DNA of 64,000 bases from Phocoena phocoena (GCF_963924675.1 NC_089230.1:74515223-74579222), one strand, 5' to 3'; positions 1 to 11,289 are shown, numbered from the stretch's first letter. Program-made: numbers and translations. The notes: generated by a model from the sequence alone, not told the origin.

Positions 1-1009
1 TTTAAGATGTATTTTCTTATTTATGTTTTTTTATTGAAGTATAAGTTGAGAAATTATTATTTATCAGCTCAATACTAGGAGGTATCTGTAGACAGATGTT
101 AGTCTCACTTATTTTACAGATGAATAGAGGCCGAACCCAAAGAATACATCCTTTCCCTGCTCTTTCCTTAGCTCAGTCCAGTTAGAAAGACAAACTGATG
201 TCTAAGCTACACTTCTTGAATAGACCCCAACACACCTGATGATGGACAACATGAGACATATAAAAACACGTTTTAGGAAAATTTTAGGTCTAACACAGAT
301 ATTCTGTGATATAGTTGCTGTCTTGGGCTGCCCGAAGCTGCAATTTGGCAGCTGTAGCCAATTTGCTGAAGACTCATATCTCTGCCATCTCTCGTTTTCT
401 CATCCAGGTGGTAAAACGACAGCCTACTCTTATGAATCTACTCATTTAGTTGGCTAGTATCTAATTAGATAAGAAGCAAACTGTTCTTTCTCTCACATCA
501 GAGTCTAACAGACCAGCTTATGGCTTCTTCCACCAGGTGAGCTCTCGGTGGCGCTTGGCTGGGCTTCCTCCACTGAGTCAGCACAGGTTTGCTGCAGCTG
601 ACTATAACTAGGGCCTCTAGGGAGCAGGGTGGTTTGAGAAGATGGCCTCAGGATCTGCAGAGGAGAAAACTTCTGGGGTTCTAGCTGCTGGTGGAGTTAT
701 TGGCAAGCTATGACTAATCAGACATGAAATTTTCTTGTTTTGTTTTTGTTTAAAATTTTTGTTTCCTTTCTAGTCCAGTTTAGCTTAATTTTTGTAGACC
801 CAATCTCAATACCCCTCACAAAGTTTCTATCACAATATTCTGGAAAAGTTATACTTTGTGCTTAACTTTATTTGTGCTTAAATTGGGACAGTAAACCATT
901 TAACCAAGTATCATTTTTACCCTGACTCTTATACAGGTATCCCCTGCTTTTTGACAGTTAGCTTTATGCCACTTTGCTTTTACAAAAGACCTACTTTAGC
1001 ACCTGTTTT
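1..1009. other. unique non-coding stretch
   Basis: No exon, RNA gene or repeat is recognised with confidence. The reading frame at 239-457 has no recognisable protein similarity. A short 'ttttttattgaagtata' near 31-48 resembles the antisense 3' end of artiodactyl L1 but does not extend far enough to call. Confidence 0.5.
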
Positions 1010-1617
1010 TGTTACTGAATCAAACTTAGGTCCACTAGCCCCCACGCAGTAAAGGTAATCCACTGATACCAGGTTGTGGTAAAGGAAAGTACAGTGTTTA
1101 TTGCAAGGCCAAGCAAGGAGTACAAGTGGCTAATGCTCTCGAGACCTGAACTCCCCAGTGGCTTTCAGGGAAAGGTTTCTAAAGACAGGGTGAGGGAAAG
1201 GGTCGTGGGGTGCCTGACCAGCTCCTGGACATTCTTCTGATTGGTTGGTGTTGTTTGATTGATTGGTTGTTCTGATTGATTGGTTGGTGTTTCTAACAGG
1301 TATGGGGTCTATGTGATGGTGTTCAGTATGCAGTTAACTTCTTCCACCTGGTGGGAGTTTCAGTACCTGCAAAAATAACTCAAGGATATGGCTCAGAATA
1401 TTACCTATAGCCCTTGAAAGGAAGCCCTTTGTTTTATGCCTAAACTATTATTATTTTGTCTTGCTTGACTGCTTTCCTTTGTTTCTGCATTTTCTCACTT
1501 CTCTGATTAAATTTGCTCTTTAGGACTTGGGGAAGGCCTAGGAGGCTAAAGTTTTTCTACAAACAAGAGGCGAGGGGAGGTGTCTGTCCCCAAAACGTGG
1601 GGTCCTGCTCCGTTACA
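1010..1617 (-). mobile_element. Retroviral-type LTR (endogenous retrovirus, 3' LTR)
   Basis: Read on the minus strand it starts TGTAACGG and ends AGTAACA, the TG...CA ends expected of an LTR, about 608 bp. A polyadenylation signal AATAAA lies on the minus strand at 1098-1103, placing R and a short U5 at the left end. Three CCAAT boxes on the minus strand (1240-1244, 1262-1266, 1279-1283) fit a U3 promoter. A purine-rich tract on the minus strand abuts it at 1618-1632. No matching target duplication was found at the two ends, which fits a 3' LTR whose internal part is largely lost. Family not identified. Confidence 0.72.
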
Positions 1618-1632
1618 ATCCCCTTTTCTTTG
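1618..1632 (-). other. polypurine tract beside the LTR
   Basis: On the minus strand the sequence just upstream of the LTR start reads AAAGAAAAGGGGAT, the form of a retroviral polypurine tract that primes plus-strand DNA synthesis. It sets the orientation and indicates that ERV internal sequence once lay to the right. Confidence 0.6.
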
Positions 1633-2859
1633 ATACTCCTCAATCTTGATAGGGAGCAGGTGTGGGACAAGAAAGGAAATGAAGTTTTGCATAGAGAGGT
1701 TAATCATAAGCTCAGCAGAGGAACTCGGTTTTAGGGGGGACTTGGTTTCATTTTCACTAACTGAAAGAAATCTGAAGAGGATTTTCGCTATCGCGAAAAA
1801 AGGTGAAAAGGGAAAATAACCCTAGCAGCAAGAGTGGCACTGCCAAGCTCCTTGCCTGGGAACTACACTTAGCATCTCAGCATCAGACCGTCATAACTTT
1901 GAACTGTGTCTGTGAGCAGCTGTGCTTTTTCTTGATTTCTTTTGTGCATCCACAAGCAAGATGTGTTCGTAGATGATTGCTTCTTCCCTTGATGCCATTT
2001 CGCTTAGGAAAGGTTTCATAGACACGCTCAGCTTTCGGATACAGGAAAACTTGCATTTCTTAGAACTTGGCTCCTTGATTAACATAATGACCTGAGACTT
2101 TGGTCTAGATAGCTGCGTTGGGGGTGATGGTGAGTTAGGTACTCTAGATGAAGAGTTTTGAAAGAGGAAAGGCAGCTTGCTTTCCACAATGACACTTGTA
2201 TACTTGATATAGATGTTGACAAGAATAAATGTCTAGTTAAGTTTATTCTAGCTCTTTAATTTTTAAAAAATATATATAGCTGAATGAATACTTATGTTTT
2301 CTGGCACTAATTTCTTTGTGTTTGTACATTTCTTTCTTGTCTAATGGATTTAAAGAGCAGGACATTTTCATTCTGTCCTAAGTATTTTCACACGAAACGC
2401 ATTTTATAGCTGTATCTCATTGTCCAACACATGTCCTCATTCATCTTGAGCCACTGATGGATTTCTGCTTCCTCCTACCTATGGATTCTGTTCTGTGTGC
2501 CTAAAATGATCAAAAGTTGATCATTCAGAGGCATTTTATTTGCGTGTGATTTGATTAGATGTAAACATGACTAATTGTTTAAATAGAGCTAAAATTTTTT
2601 GTTGTTTTATTCCTATAGAGGCTACATTTTAATTTTGAAAACATTCAGTACTATCCTATCTTCTATTTAGAGAGAATAATGCTTTTCAGACATGGCTCTG
2701 ATGATGATAAAAGAGGGAAAACGTCCTTATTAGATAGAGGTTCATACTGAAGTATTCACAAGAGAAAAAGAAAATAGTTGATATCTGGGATTTGCATTTA
2801 AATATTCAAGTGGAAAAAAAAAGTTAAGGGGGAAATGAGACACAATTGGCAAAACATTA
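1633..2859. other. non-coding stretch, possible residual ERV internal sequence
   Basis: Sequence just right of the polypurine tract could be the last part of the ERV interior, but no gag, pol or env coding similarity is visible. A short CG-rich inverted repeat (stem ttttcgc/gcgaaaa) is at 1783-1800. The minus-strand frame at 1891-2187 (98 codons) is not a recognisable protein. Confidence 0.4.
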
Positions 2860-2950
2860 ACAATTGTTGAAGGCAGGTGATGAGCACATGGGTTTATTTT
2901 ATTCGTTTATGCACTTTTATGTTTGAAATTTTCCAGAATAAAAGAGGCTC
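2860..2950 (+). mobile_element. old L1 (L1M-type) 3' end fragment
   Basis: The stretch with 'gttgaaggcaggtgatgagc' followed by 'tttgaaattttccagaataa' resembles the 3' end shared by old mammalian L1M subfamilies. Short and diverged. Confidence 0.45.
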
Positions 2951-3104
2951 GTTTACCACTTTGAGGCCCATTCCACCTCTGCCTCTTGCTTCAGTGAATC
3001 ACATATTTTCACTGTTCATTGAAGAGAACTTGTCATATTCTCTGTCTCAAACAGATAAAACTTTATTTCACAAATAGGTCCCTGGTTTGGGAGACAGTAG
3101 AAAA

Positions 3105-3560
3105 ACACACCTTGAGGTCAGACAGATTCTATGTATTTTGAATGCTTGTTCCACCACTCCTGACTGCAAATCCTTAGACAATTTACTTAACCTTTCTCAT
3201 CCCCATTTTTGTTTTTTATTGAAGTATAGTTGATTTACAGTGTTGTGTTAGTTTCTGGTGTACAGCAAAGTAATTCAGTTATATTTATATTCAGTTCTAT
3301 ATTTCAGATTCTTTTCCTTTATAGGTTATTATAAAATATTGAGTATAGTTCCCCGTACTATACAGTAGGTCCTTGTTTGTTATTTATTTTCTATATAGTA
3401 GTATGTATCTTGTAATCCCAAACTTTCATCCCAAATTTTTCATCTGTCAAGTGGGGATAATATTCTTGTCACCTGGCTGTGGAAATTTAATAAGATGAGA
3501 ACCTAGCATTAAGGGCTATGGATTCTTAATATTTAATAAATGATAATTTAAAAGATTGTG
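3105..3560 (+). mobile_element. MIR SINE split by an L1 insertion
   Basis: 3105-3210 carries the MIR middle (cys-rich-free, 'acaatttacttaacctttctcatc') and 3441-3560 carries its continuation ('catctgtcaagtggggataata'). The two halves match successive parts of the MIR consensus and are separated by an L1 3' end at 3211-3424. Confidence 0.75.
3211..3424 (-). mobile_element. L1 3' UTR, 5'-truncated, inserted in MIR
   Basis: Antisense artiodactyl-type L1 3' end ('ttattgaagtatagttgatt', 'tatacagtaggtccttg'). It is flanked by an imperfect duplication of MIR sequence, 'tcatccccattttt' at 3197-3210 and 'tcatcccaaattttt' at 3426-3440, as expected for target-primed insertion. About 215 bp, so strongly 5'-truncated. 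Confidence 0.82.
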
Positions 3561-4258
3561 AATAAACGTTAGTAATAGCAGTACTAGGAATTGTTGTGGC
3601 TGTCAATATCACCTTGGAGTTGTGTGAATCTAGTATCTACTGTGAAGGACCTTTTTTTTTTTTCAAGGTAATTCATAATAGCAATGCATAGAATAGAATA
3701 GCAATCTAGTCTATGTGTGTCATATGTTTGATTCTCCTTCACAGACGTTTTGCTCAGCAGTAGAGCGGATTGCCTTAGAGCTCTACCGAGCTTTGGGAGG
3801 AGAAATATGCTTCCGTCTGTGAACGCCTGTTCAAGGGCTATCTCCTCTCCACAGCCTCTTTGGATCCCTCCAGGAAGCATTAGAACTTCGCTTTGGTGTT
3901 CTCTCAGTGCTTAGCGTACATATGAAAGCACTTGCCCCAGATTACTGTCGGTGTTTAATTCGGGGGTTTGACTCCCAGAGTCCAGCACCTTGTCTGTAAA
4001 CCATGGTTTTGATTCTCTTCCGCCTTTACTTCCAGCTCTATCCCTGGCTCATAATAGCTGCTTAAAATATATGTGAGAGGCCACTCTCGCCTTCTGAGAT
4101 GGCCCATTTCTCTCTCGACAAATCCACTTCTTACCTGTCACTTTATCTCTCACGAAATACTTTCTGCGCTGAGACATCAAGAACCTGAGCTTCAAGTCCT
4201 GAAGCCAGGTGTTAACCTGAGATCAGGTCTTTTAGCCTGATTTCAGTTAAAAGACCAC
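3561..4258. other. unique non-coding stretch
   Basis: No gene recognised. The minus-strand frame at 3584-3880 (98 codons) shows no domain or signal peptide. Contains a T-run at 3652-3663. Confidence 0.4.
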
Positions 4259-4639
4259 CACTTCCCTGGTGGCACAGTGGTTAGGAATCCGCCTGCCAAT
4301 GCAGGGGACACGGGTTCGAGCCCTGGTCCTGGAAGATCCCACATGCCACGGAGCAACTAGGCCTGTGCGCCACAACTACTGAGCCTGCACTCTAGAGCAT
4401 GCGAGCCACAAGTACTGAGCCCGTGTGCCACAACTACTGAAGCCCACGCGCCACAACTACTGCAGCCCGTGCACTACAACTACTGAAGCCCACGCACCTA
4501 GAGCCCGTGCTCCACAAGAGAAGCCACTGAAATGAGAAGCCCGTGCACTGCAATGAAGGGTAGCCCCCTTTCACCGCAACTAGAGAAAGCCTGTGTGCAG
4601 CAGCAAAGACCCAACAGAGACAAAAATAAAAACAAATTT

Positions 4640-4640
<1 letters not shown>
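4259..4640 (+). mobile_element. CHR-type SINE, long form, internally expanded
   Basis: tRNA-derived head with A box ('tggtggcacagtggtt') and B box ('gggttcgagccc'), followed by the long-form body ending 'aaagacccaac' and an A-rich tail. The motif 'cacaactactga' and its variants ('cacaagtactga') occur more times than in the copies at 8770 or 61450, so the body has expanded internally. An (AT)n run follows at 4641-4672. Confidence 0.9.

Positions 4641-4672
<32 letters not shown>
4641..4672. repeat. (TA)n microsatellite at SINE tail
   Basis: About 30 bases of nearly pure TA with one G interruption, directly after the A-rich tail of the SINE at 4259-4640. Simple repeats often grow from SINE tails. 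Confidence 0.9.
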
Positions 4673-5934
4673 GAGGGTTTCCTGCCTGAAGGAATGAATA
4701 AATGAATGAACCACCCTGCTTATTTTTGAAGAGTTTCTTTTATTTTTCTGGACAGCTCTGTTAGATCGCCTAAATAGAGATCAAAGTCCACAACTCCTTT
4801 TTATGTCCCATTTATATCACTCAAGGTTCATGTTTTATGACAGTCTATGGATAATTCTTCTTACATTTCTGGGAAAAAACCCAGCATAGGAAGGGAGCAG
4901 GGTGGAACAGGGGTGAGAGAGAGAGAGAGAAGGTTGGACTTCCACTAAAATTTTTCTGAGCCATGATTATATTTTTATCAATGGGGAATGGCACACTCGA
5001 ACAACTGAAAAGCACAGTATTCATCCAATTTTCTATTACCTGTGCTAAAAGACAACGTTTAGGGGCAGAATATATGTGTCTAGCAGGTTAAAATGTTATT
5101 ACCGTGAGTTGGCACCTATTTACCTATTTATATTGGTAGGATAAGTCTTGTGAAAAATTACAGGCAGTCAGATACTAAGAAAAGGAACTTTAATCAAAAT
5201 AAGTCAGTCAAAGCTTCCTGCCTCTGTCCTTCCTGATAGTTTGGTCCATTTTTCTAGCTGTGGTTTGTTTTGTTTTTAAACACTCAGCTTCCTGTTATTA
5301 TGAGTAGCTACCTTTCTGGCCAGACTTTTAATAAATTACAGGGCTAGACACATCAAGGTAGCTTCACAACGTTCGTTAAATGGAATTGAAAACACCAGCA
5401 GCCCGAGGTAAGTGGGTGGTTTATTGGATAGTTACCTAATAACACCAGCCAAGCAACTGTACTCTAGTTACCTAGAGGTTTCTTTGTCAAACCTTTGTGA
5501 TGTTATACACCTCATGAATGATTCCGTACTTACTGAAGGAGTATACTTGCATTTACAATATGACAGAGGTTCTAAGAAGGAAATCAGAGGTGGTTGCATC
5601 CTTATTGAAAAATCATGGGTAGATGTTAATACAATTGGGGACAATAAAAATTGCTCTGCTGCTCATTAGAAGTGAATGAGCCACACCTCTTGCCTGTTTG
5701 AAAAGGGTGTTTCTTCCTGTAGTTTCTTTATTTGCCCACTGGAAGTTTGGTTGTATTTTACTACAAGAAACTGGTTTTTAACAATACTGAACAACAATGA
5801 TTCAGATAGAAATGAAGTCACTTTCAATTTCTCCAAATCATATAAAATGACCCTGTGGGAAATACGCCCAAGCATTTCCTCCTGAGAGGAGTACTTCTTG
5901 AAGAGGAGAAAATGTGAATTTGTAAAGGACCTTC
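4673..5934. other. unique non-coding stretch with a short GA run
   Basis: Contains the left member of a local 82-bp duplicated motif (4882-4963) and a (GA)n run at 4915-4930. Frames at 5412-5669, 5666-5875 and 5676-5885 overlap on both strands and match no recognised protein. Confidence 0.45.
4882..4963. repeat. 82-bp motif, first of two local copies
   Basis: The first 42 bases, starting 'cagcataggaagggagcagg', match 7269-7310 with one difference. The rest aligns more loosely up to 'tttctgagcca'. The second copy is 2.4 kb to the right in the same orientation. Confidence 0.75.
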
Positions 5935-6285
5935 ACCTCCTCACTCATTCCTTCAACACATTTTTTTAAGCACCTACTATGTGCCAAGAACTATGGGGTC
6001 CCATAGGAACACAGAAGAAAGCACAAGAGATGTGACTCCGCTCACATGAGGATGAGAATAACATTACAAATGTGGTGGGTGGAGAAGGATAAGTCCAGAG
6101 AACCATGAGAAGAGGGGGTGGTATTAGGAAAGGCTTCCTGGAAGTAGTTACAGTTGAGCTAAAGGATTAGTTAATAGACAGTGGATTGAAGGGATTGAGG
6201 GAAGTGTGAGTCTAATGAAGGGAATGACCCATACAGAGCCACCGAGAAGGTAGCAGTGCTTTTGAATTACTTAAAATATAATTTA
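5935..6285 (-). mobile_element. L2 LINE fragment, antisense
   Basis: 'aagcacctactatgtgccaa' and 'ggcttcctggaagtagttac' followed by 'gagctaaaggatt' are in the order found in the reverse complement of the L2 3' end. The short SINE at 6286 interrupts it. L2 sequence may continue after 6440. Confidence 0.7.
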
Positions 6286-6440
6286 GGGAATTCCCTGGCA
6301 GTCCAGTGGTTAGGACTCTGTGCTTCCACTGCCATGGGCGTGGGTTCAATCCCTGGTCAGGGAATTAAGATTCCACAAGCCCTGCGGTTTGGCCCCTGCC
6401 CCCCAAAAATATATATGTATATACATATATATAAACTTTA
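6286..6440 (+). mobile_element. CHR-type SINE, short form
   Basis: Short form beginning 'gggaattccctggcagtcca' with A box, B box ('gggttcaatccctgg'), 'cagggaattaagattccaca' and a TA-rich tail (6405-6440). Sits in antisense L2. Confidence 0.88.
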
Positions 6441-6929
6441 GAAGGTGCTGGAGTACTGGAGGGGAGGGAGGATGGCGGGAAATGAAATGGAGAGGTTCTC
6501 AGAGCCTACACTATTTAAGGCCTTCCTGGTACACACTGAAGAGAGTATAATGTGGGAAACTCTTTCCTAGAGATAGGAAGTTTGTACAAAGTTGTCCAGT
6601 GTAAATACCTAGCTGATGGGCAGGTATATATTGATGCACATAAAATGCAATGACAGCATTCATCTCACTGTCCCTCTGGGAATTCTGGAGCTCTAAGGAA
6701 GTCCCTATGCCTGTGCATGGCAAGAATCTGGGCTGGCTATTTGGGAGTTTCACTGTACACATTTGGCAAACGTGGCCTACTTCCAGCACGTTCACGCCAG
6801 TTCATTCAGCCACCAGCTACTGAATTTTGTCTACGTGTCAAATTCAGAATGAAAGAGGTCCAGTGTGGACAGTAGGAATGAAAGTGAGGGGAAGAGGGAA
6901 AGAAACTGACCCTGGTCATCTATAACCTA
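6441..6929. other. non-coding stretch
   Basis: Possibly further degraded L2 at the left edge. No gene or RNA is recognised. Frame 6511-6795 minus (94 codons) has no known similarity. Confidence 0.4.
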
Positions 6930-7085
6930 CCAGTCATCTCACATACATTATTTAGTATATCCAGAAATTCCTTGCAGTGGGTGTTACCAGGTGCATTTTA
7001 AAGATGAGAAAACTGACATTCATCAAGGTTAAATTAAAAGACTTGTCCATGTAAATGGTGTAGCCAGGATACTGACCTAGTTCTA
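6930..7085 (+). mobile_element. MIR SINE fragment
   Basis: Order of motifs ('cattttaaagatgagaaaac', then 'aagacttgtccatgtaaatg', then 'gtagccaggatactgacc') follows the MIR 3' half. Diverged. Confidence 0.7.
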
Positions 7086-8757
7086 ACTGACTCCAAATAC
7101 ATTTTCCTCTTCATTATTATACTGTGGTCCCTGCCCTGAGTTTTCTCCCTCCCTGGACAGAACTTCCAGGCCAACACTTTTACTTCGTCAGAGTCTGGGG
7201 CAAATGGAGAAGAAGAGAAGTCACAGGGGTCTTGCTTGGGAGCACACACACCAAACCAAACCAAAAGACAGCATAGGAAGGGAGCAGGGCGGAACAGGGG
7301 TGAGAGAGAGGGAAGGATGGCTTCTGTTCTACCAAAGTGTTTCTGAGCCAGATAATGCTTTCTAAATTAAATACACTATTTAGGTAAGACTAACCGTGCA
7401 GATAAATAGTGCATAGGTTTGTTCCCCGGTGCGCACACCGCATTATGTTCCTCTCTGCACACCCCAGACCCCTCAGGGAAGGGTCCTGTCTCCAAGAAGA
7501 GGGGATGAGAAGAAAGCATGAGGCTCCATCAAAACTTAGTGCAAGAAAGAGGCAAACCCACAATATCAACTCCTCAATCGACAAGTGTTGATAAGTAAAG
7601 ATTTGAAGAAGGTGGAGTAGGGGAGGGCAGACAATATTGCTTGGAGAGCCCGTAGGCTTGCATGATATCTGCAATTCACAGGACTCTTCCTCTGCTCCAC
7701 TGATGGAGTGAAATAGCCAAGGTGACACATGTGGTTTATCTGCTTTTCACAAAAAGACTGCACGATAGCTGGGGAGGCCTACACAGCTTGGTAAACATAC
7801 ATTACAGGGCCTTGCTCTGTTGACTCCCCTTTATTCCCTGGTGGGGCTGCAAGAGGCTCCTTGCCACGAACTAGGGAAGTCACATCTCTTGGTTCCACCC
7901 AGGAATTTTCTCTCTTTAGCCAATGAACTTGGAGAGATTTTTGTTTTCAGTGTTGCATTTGAATGTTGGTTGTCATTTTCATTCCTTGATTCTGAATCAT
8001 CTGTGCAAATCTTCCACCCTCTTTGAAGAAAAATGCGTGGGGCTCCTTTCCTCTAGAATGTGTGATGTCAGAGAGAACTAAATTTAACCAGGCACAATTA
8101 CCCATTTTGGCCACAGCTATTGGCCAAACACTCAGGAATCAGAGGGCCGAAATTATCGCAGGATGCCAATATTGTCTCCGACGAGGAAAGCTTTACTTTG
8201 CATTTAAAAATTTCCCTGAAACCAGAGAAGGACTGTTTATTCACCCAGGTAAGAAAGTCCATCTGCTATGTTATATGTCCCAAACCAGTGAGTTTTCAAA
8301 TGGAATTTAGAGAACAGTAGGCATTTCTAGGGGGAAACTGTGCAAGAAAAACTGTACTTGAAAAACTGTCCCTTCAGGCCCCAGAAGGGTTGTTTTATGG
8401 CAATAAAACATAGATTAAAAGATTTTCAAAGCCGTTTGAAAACCACCAGAGCTGAGACTATCAGTTATTCTGCCTCTTTCTTATGTAATTCTTCTAGTTA
8501 TCTCTTGTTCAGTGTTCACTTTCATAGCCTAGATGAGTTTGTGGTGCTATTTAAGGCAGATTGATTATCACCCAAGAAATCTATGGAATATCAGCAGCAG
8601 ACAGGTGAAAACGCTGTACTGAATCTGATTCCTTGGCTTATTGTCCAAATTCAGTGATTATAAATGCAAAAAGAAGCCTGTAATCTACCTGAAGAAAAAA
8701 GAAAGGCTGTTGGTAATTTTCATCTTCAAAGACGAAGGTGATTTAACACATAATAAG
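7086..8757. other. unique non-coding stretch
   Basis: Contains the second copy of the local 82-bp motif (7269-7350). Overlapping short frames at 7390-7763 and 7820-8320 occur on both strands in different phases, with no domain recognised and no convincing splice-site framing. Confidence 0.4.
7269..7350. repeat. 82-bp motif, second of two local copies
   Basis: Partner of 4882-4963: 41 of the first 42 bases are identical, then looser similarity to 'tttctgagcca'. Confidence 0.75.
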
Positions 8758-9171
8758 TTCATCTATTCCTTGGGCTTCCCTGGTGGCACAGTGAATAAGA
8801 ATCCACCTGCCAGTGCAGGGGACACAGGTTTGAGCGCTGGTCCGGGAAGATCCCACATGCCACAGAGCAAGTAAGCCTGTGCACCACAACTACTGAGCCT
8901 GTGCTCTAGAGCCTGAGAGCCACAACTACTGAGCCCGCGTGCCACAACTACTGAAGTCCATGCGCCTAAAGACTGTGCTCCACAGGACAAGCTGCCACAA
9001 AGAGAAGCCCGTGCACCGCAACGAAGAGTAGCCCCTGCTCAATGCAACTAGAGAAAGCCCACACAGCATCGAAGAGCCCACGCAGCCAAAAATAAATAAA
9101 TTAAAAATAGTGTATATGTGTCACTTGCAATCTCCCTAAAAAAAAAAAATAATAATAATTTCACCTATTCC
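8758..9171 (+). mobile_element. CHR-type SINE, long form, with target duplication and extra 3' segment
   Basis: SINE body starts at about 8770 with A box and B box and runs to an A-rich tail near 9109. A further non-SINE segment of about 27 bases (9110-9136) and a second A-run (9137-9159) follow. The target duplication 'ttcatctattcc' (8758-8769) / 'ttcacctattcc' (9160-9171, one difference) lies outside the second A-run, so the extra segment arrived with the SINE. Confidence 0.88.
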
Positions 9172-9189
9172 AAAAAACTTTTATCCACA

Positions 9190-9560
9190 ACTATGTTCCT
9201 GGATTGTTATTTGCAATACAAAATCATTGAAAACTATCTAAATGTTTACCAATAATGGAATATTTCAATAAATTATGGTATATTTACATGTTGGAATATT
9301 AAGTAGCAGTTTAAAATGGTGTTTTCAGAACTTGTAATAACAAGAGGGAAATATATTATGAGGGTTTGTGAACAAAAGTAGATGAAAACATACATGCAAA
9401 ATAAGATCTCACCCGTGTATATAAATCTATATGTTAGAAAAATACTGAGCATAAATTTTAAAATTTTGGTTGTAGTTTTTCCATTCATGCAACTCTTTAG
9501 TATTTTCTATAATGCAGCTATAGTATAAAAAAGGGTTTATATTAAAAACAGGATACCTTT
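9190..9560 (+). mobile_element. old L1 (L1M-type) 3' end
   Basis: Motifs 'aaaactatctaaatgtttac', 'aataaattatggtatattta' and 'aagtagcagtttaaaatggtg' follow in the order of the ORF2 end and 3' region of old L1M families. Diverged. Confidence 0.65.
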
Positions 9561-11289
9561 TAGAAAATATTGAAATATAAAATTTCTAAGCCCTCTGCTC
9601 TTTCTTCTGTTTCACCAGCCATTCACCAAGTTTTAAAGTAAAACTGCTTTTATTAAAAGACAGAAATTCCATTAAATACACCAATTTTCCATCAGGCACC
9701 GTTTTCTCTAATGATGACTTCAATTTTATGCATAAATACCCTTAGCAGTTCTATTTACAGGATCCTGCATTTGTTAACATTTCTGAAACATTCCTCTCTA
9801 GGCTTTTGGCAAGCCTAGAGGTTTTCTTTGGTTTACAATCAAGACATAAAGATTAATCCTTTAGCCAGCATAACCAACTTTGTCTTTAGTTAGTCCGTTG
9901 TGGGGCTCAGATGAGTCTTCCTAAGGCAGCAAATTTCTCCCTGTGCTGAGTGGATTTTGATATTTCCCGGGCTGTGCTGTGAGTGGTTGGCTCCCACCCA
10001 CTCTGGGTCAGAAGGAACAGACCCCCAATCAAATCTACATCAGCTCTCCCTGGGAAGTGATTTTATGGCTTCCAAAGGTCACATGAATTAAGAGGCTGCC
10101 TGAGGCTTTTATGTGGCAAATGGTTGATACAATTTAAAAGGTCATATTTTTTCTAACTGGTTGCCTCATATAAAATGTACTTTTATGAGTTGTATTATAC
10201 AGGCCTGTGACCCAGCTGCATTAGAGGGTCTGAGCAAATTTAATCATGAGCATCTCAACTGCCTTTTCTGAAAAATGGGGTATTATGATGCTGAATGGAT
10301 AACCAATGTATCATTGTCAAGGACCTCGGAAACAAAGTTTTATGTGAAAGCTTTCTAATGGCTACCCTATAACATATATTTAACCTAACTCATCTTCTGA
10401 AATACTTCTACAATACTATATAGATAGGGTCTATTTTACAAGAGACATTGCTTTGCCTCAGAAATCTTTCATCTCGCTTCAGTGCCCAGGAAGGACCACA
10501 GTACTTGTGTATTTTAATTTGGTATCTTAATCTAATTTTTATTTCTCAATTAAGACACTGAAGATGTTTGTGCACTTAGAAAAAACGGTGTGTTGGTTTA
10601 GTCTCTGAATGAAATGCAAACAGAAAAAAACCCACTTAAAAGGTACTGAACTTTCCTACTCTAATTGGGGACATTTAGAATACATACTGTACCAGAGTTA
10701 ATATGTGGTATCTAAGGTTTTTATCATTCAACATGCAATATTCTTGTACAACATTAGCTTGGCAAATAATCGGGGCAGCTGGTTAATCGTTAGCCTTTGA
10801 CTCTGGACCTGGACTCAAAAACAAGAATATTTATGAGAGGAGGGAAGGTTGAGGGAGAAAAAAAAAAGTTTTGCCAAAATACCATGTTGAACCATTTTTC
10901 TACAACATCTCAGTACTTAGTAAATAAATCTTGACTCTCAATTTCACTATTCTTCAAAATCACTTTCAAGGTGAAGACCTGCCCCTAGAAAACATTTTCT
11001 TACGTTTGCCCAGGCAGTAGATCAGCTTGAACTGCAATATTGGAGCAAGATTAGTCAACTTTTCAGAAAAAGGATTTCTTAAAATATTTCTTAATTTTTC
11101 TTCTTAAAAAATACCCTCATAATACAATGCTAAAGGGGGAAAATTTTACACATGCATATATAAAAATATGTAATAAAATATGTATATGTATGTGAACTCG
11201 ACTTAATAAAATATGTATATATATACATAGAAAGTGACTGGAATGGAATATTCAAAAATGTTAGTGGTGCGTGTCCCCAGGTCATAAAG
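9561..11289. other. unique AT-rich stretch, possible conserved non-coding DNA
   Basis: No repeat or gene recognised over more than 1.7 kb. The part around 10150-10650 is rich in ATTA/TAAT motifs and free of obvious transposon sequence. Possible regulatory DNA, but nothing in the sequence proves it. Confidence 0.35.

Noticed and set aside
8770..8870. tRNA-like promoter boxes suggesting tRNA genes
   Set aside because: The A and B boxes in every such site are in SINE heads. None of the copies keeps a cloverleaf or acceptor stem of a functional tRNA.
9110..9136. Extra segment after the SINE as a separate small repeat insertion
   Set aside because: The only clear target duplication lies outside both A-runs, so one insertion explains it better.
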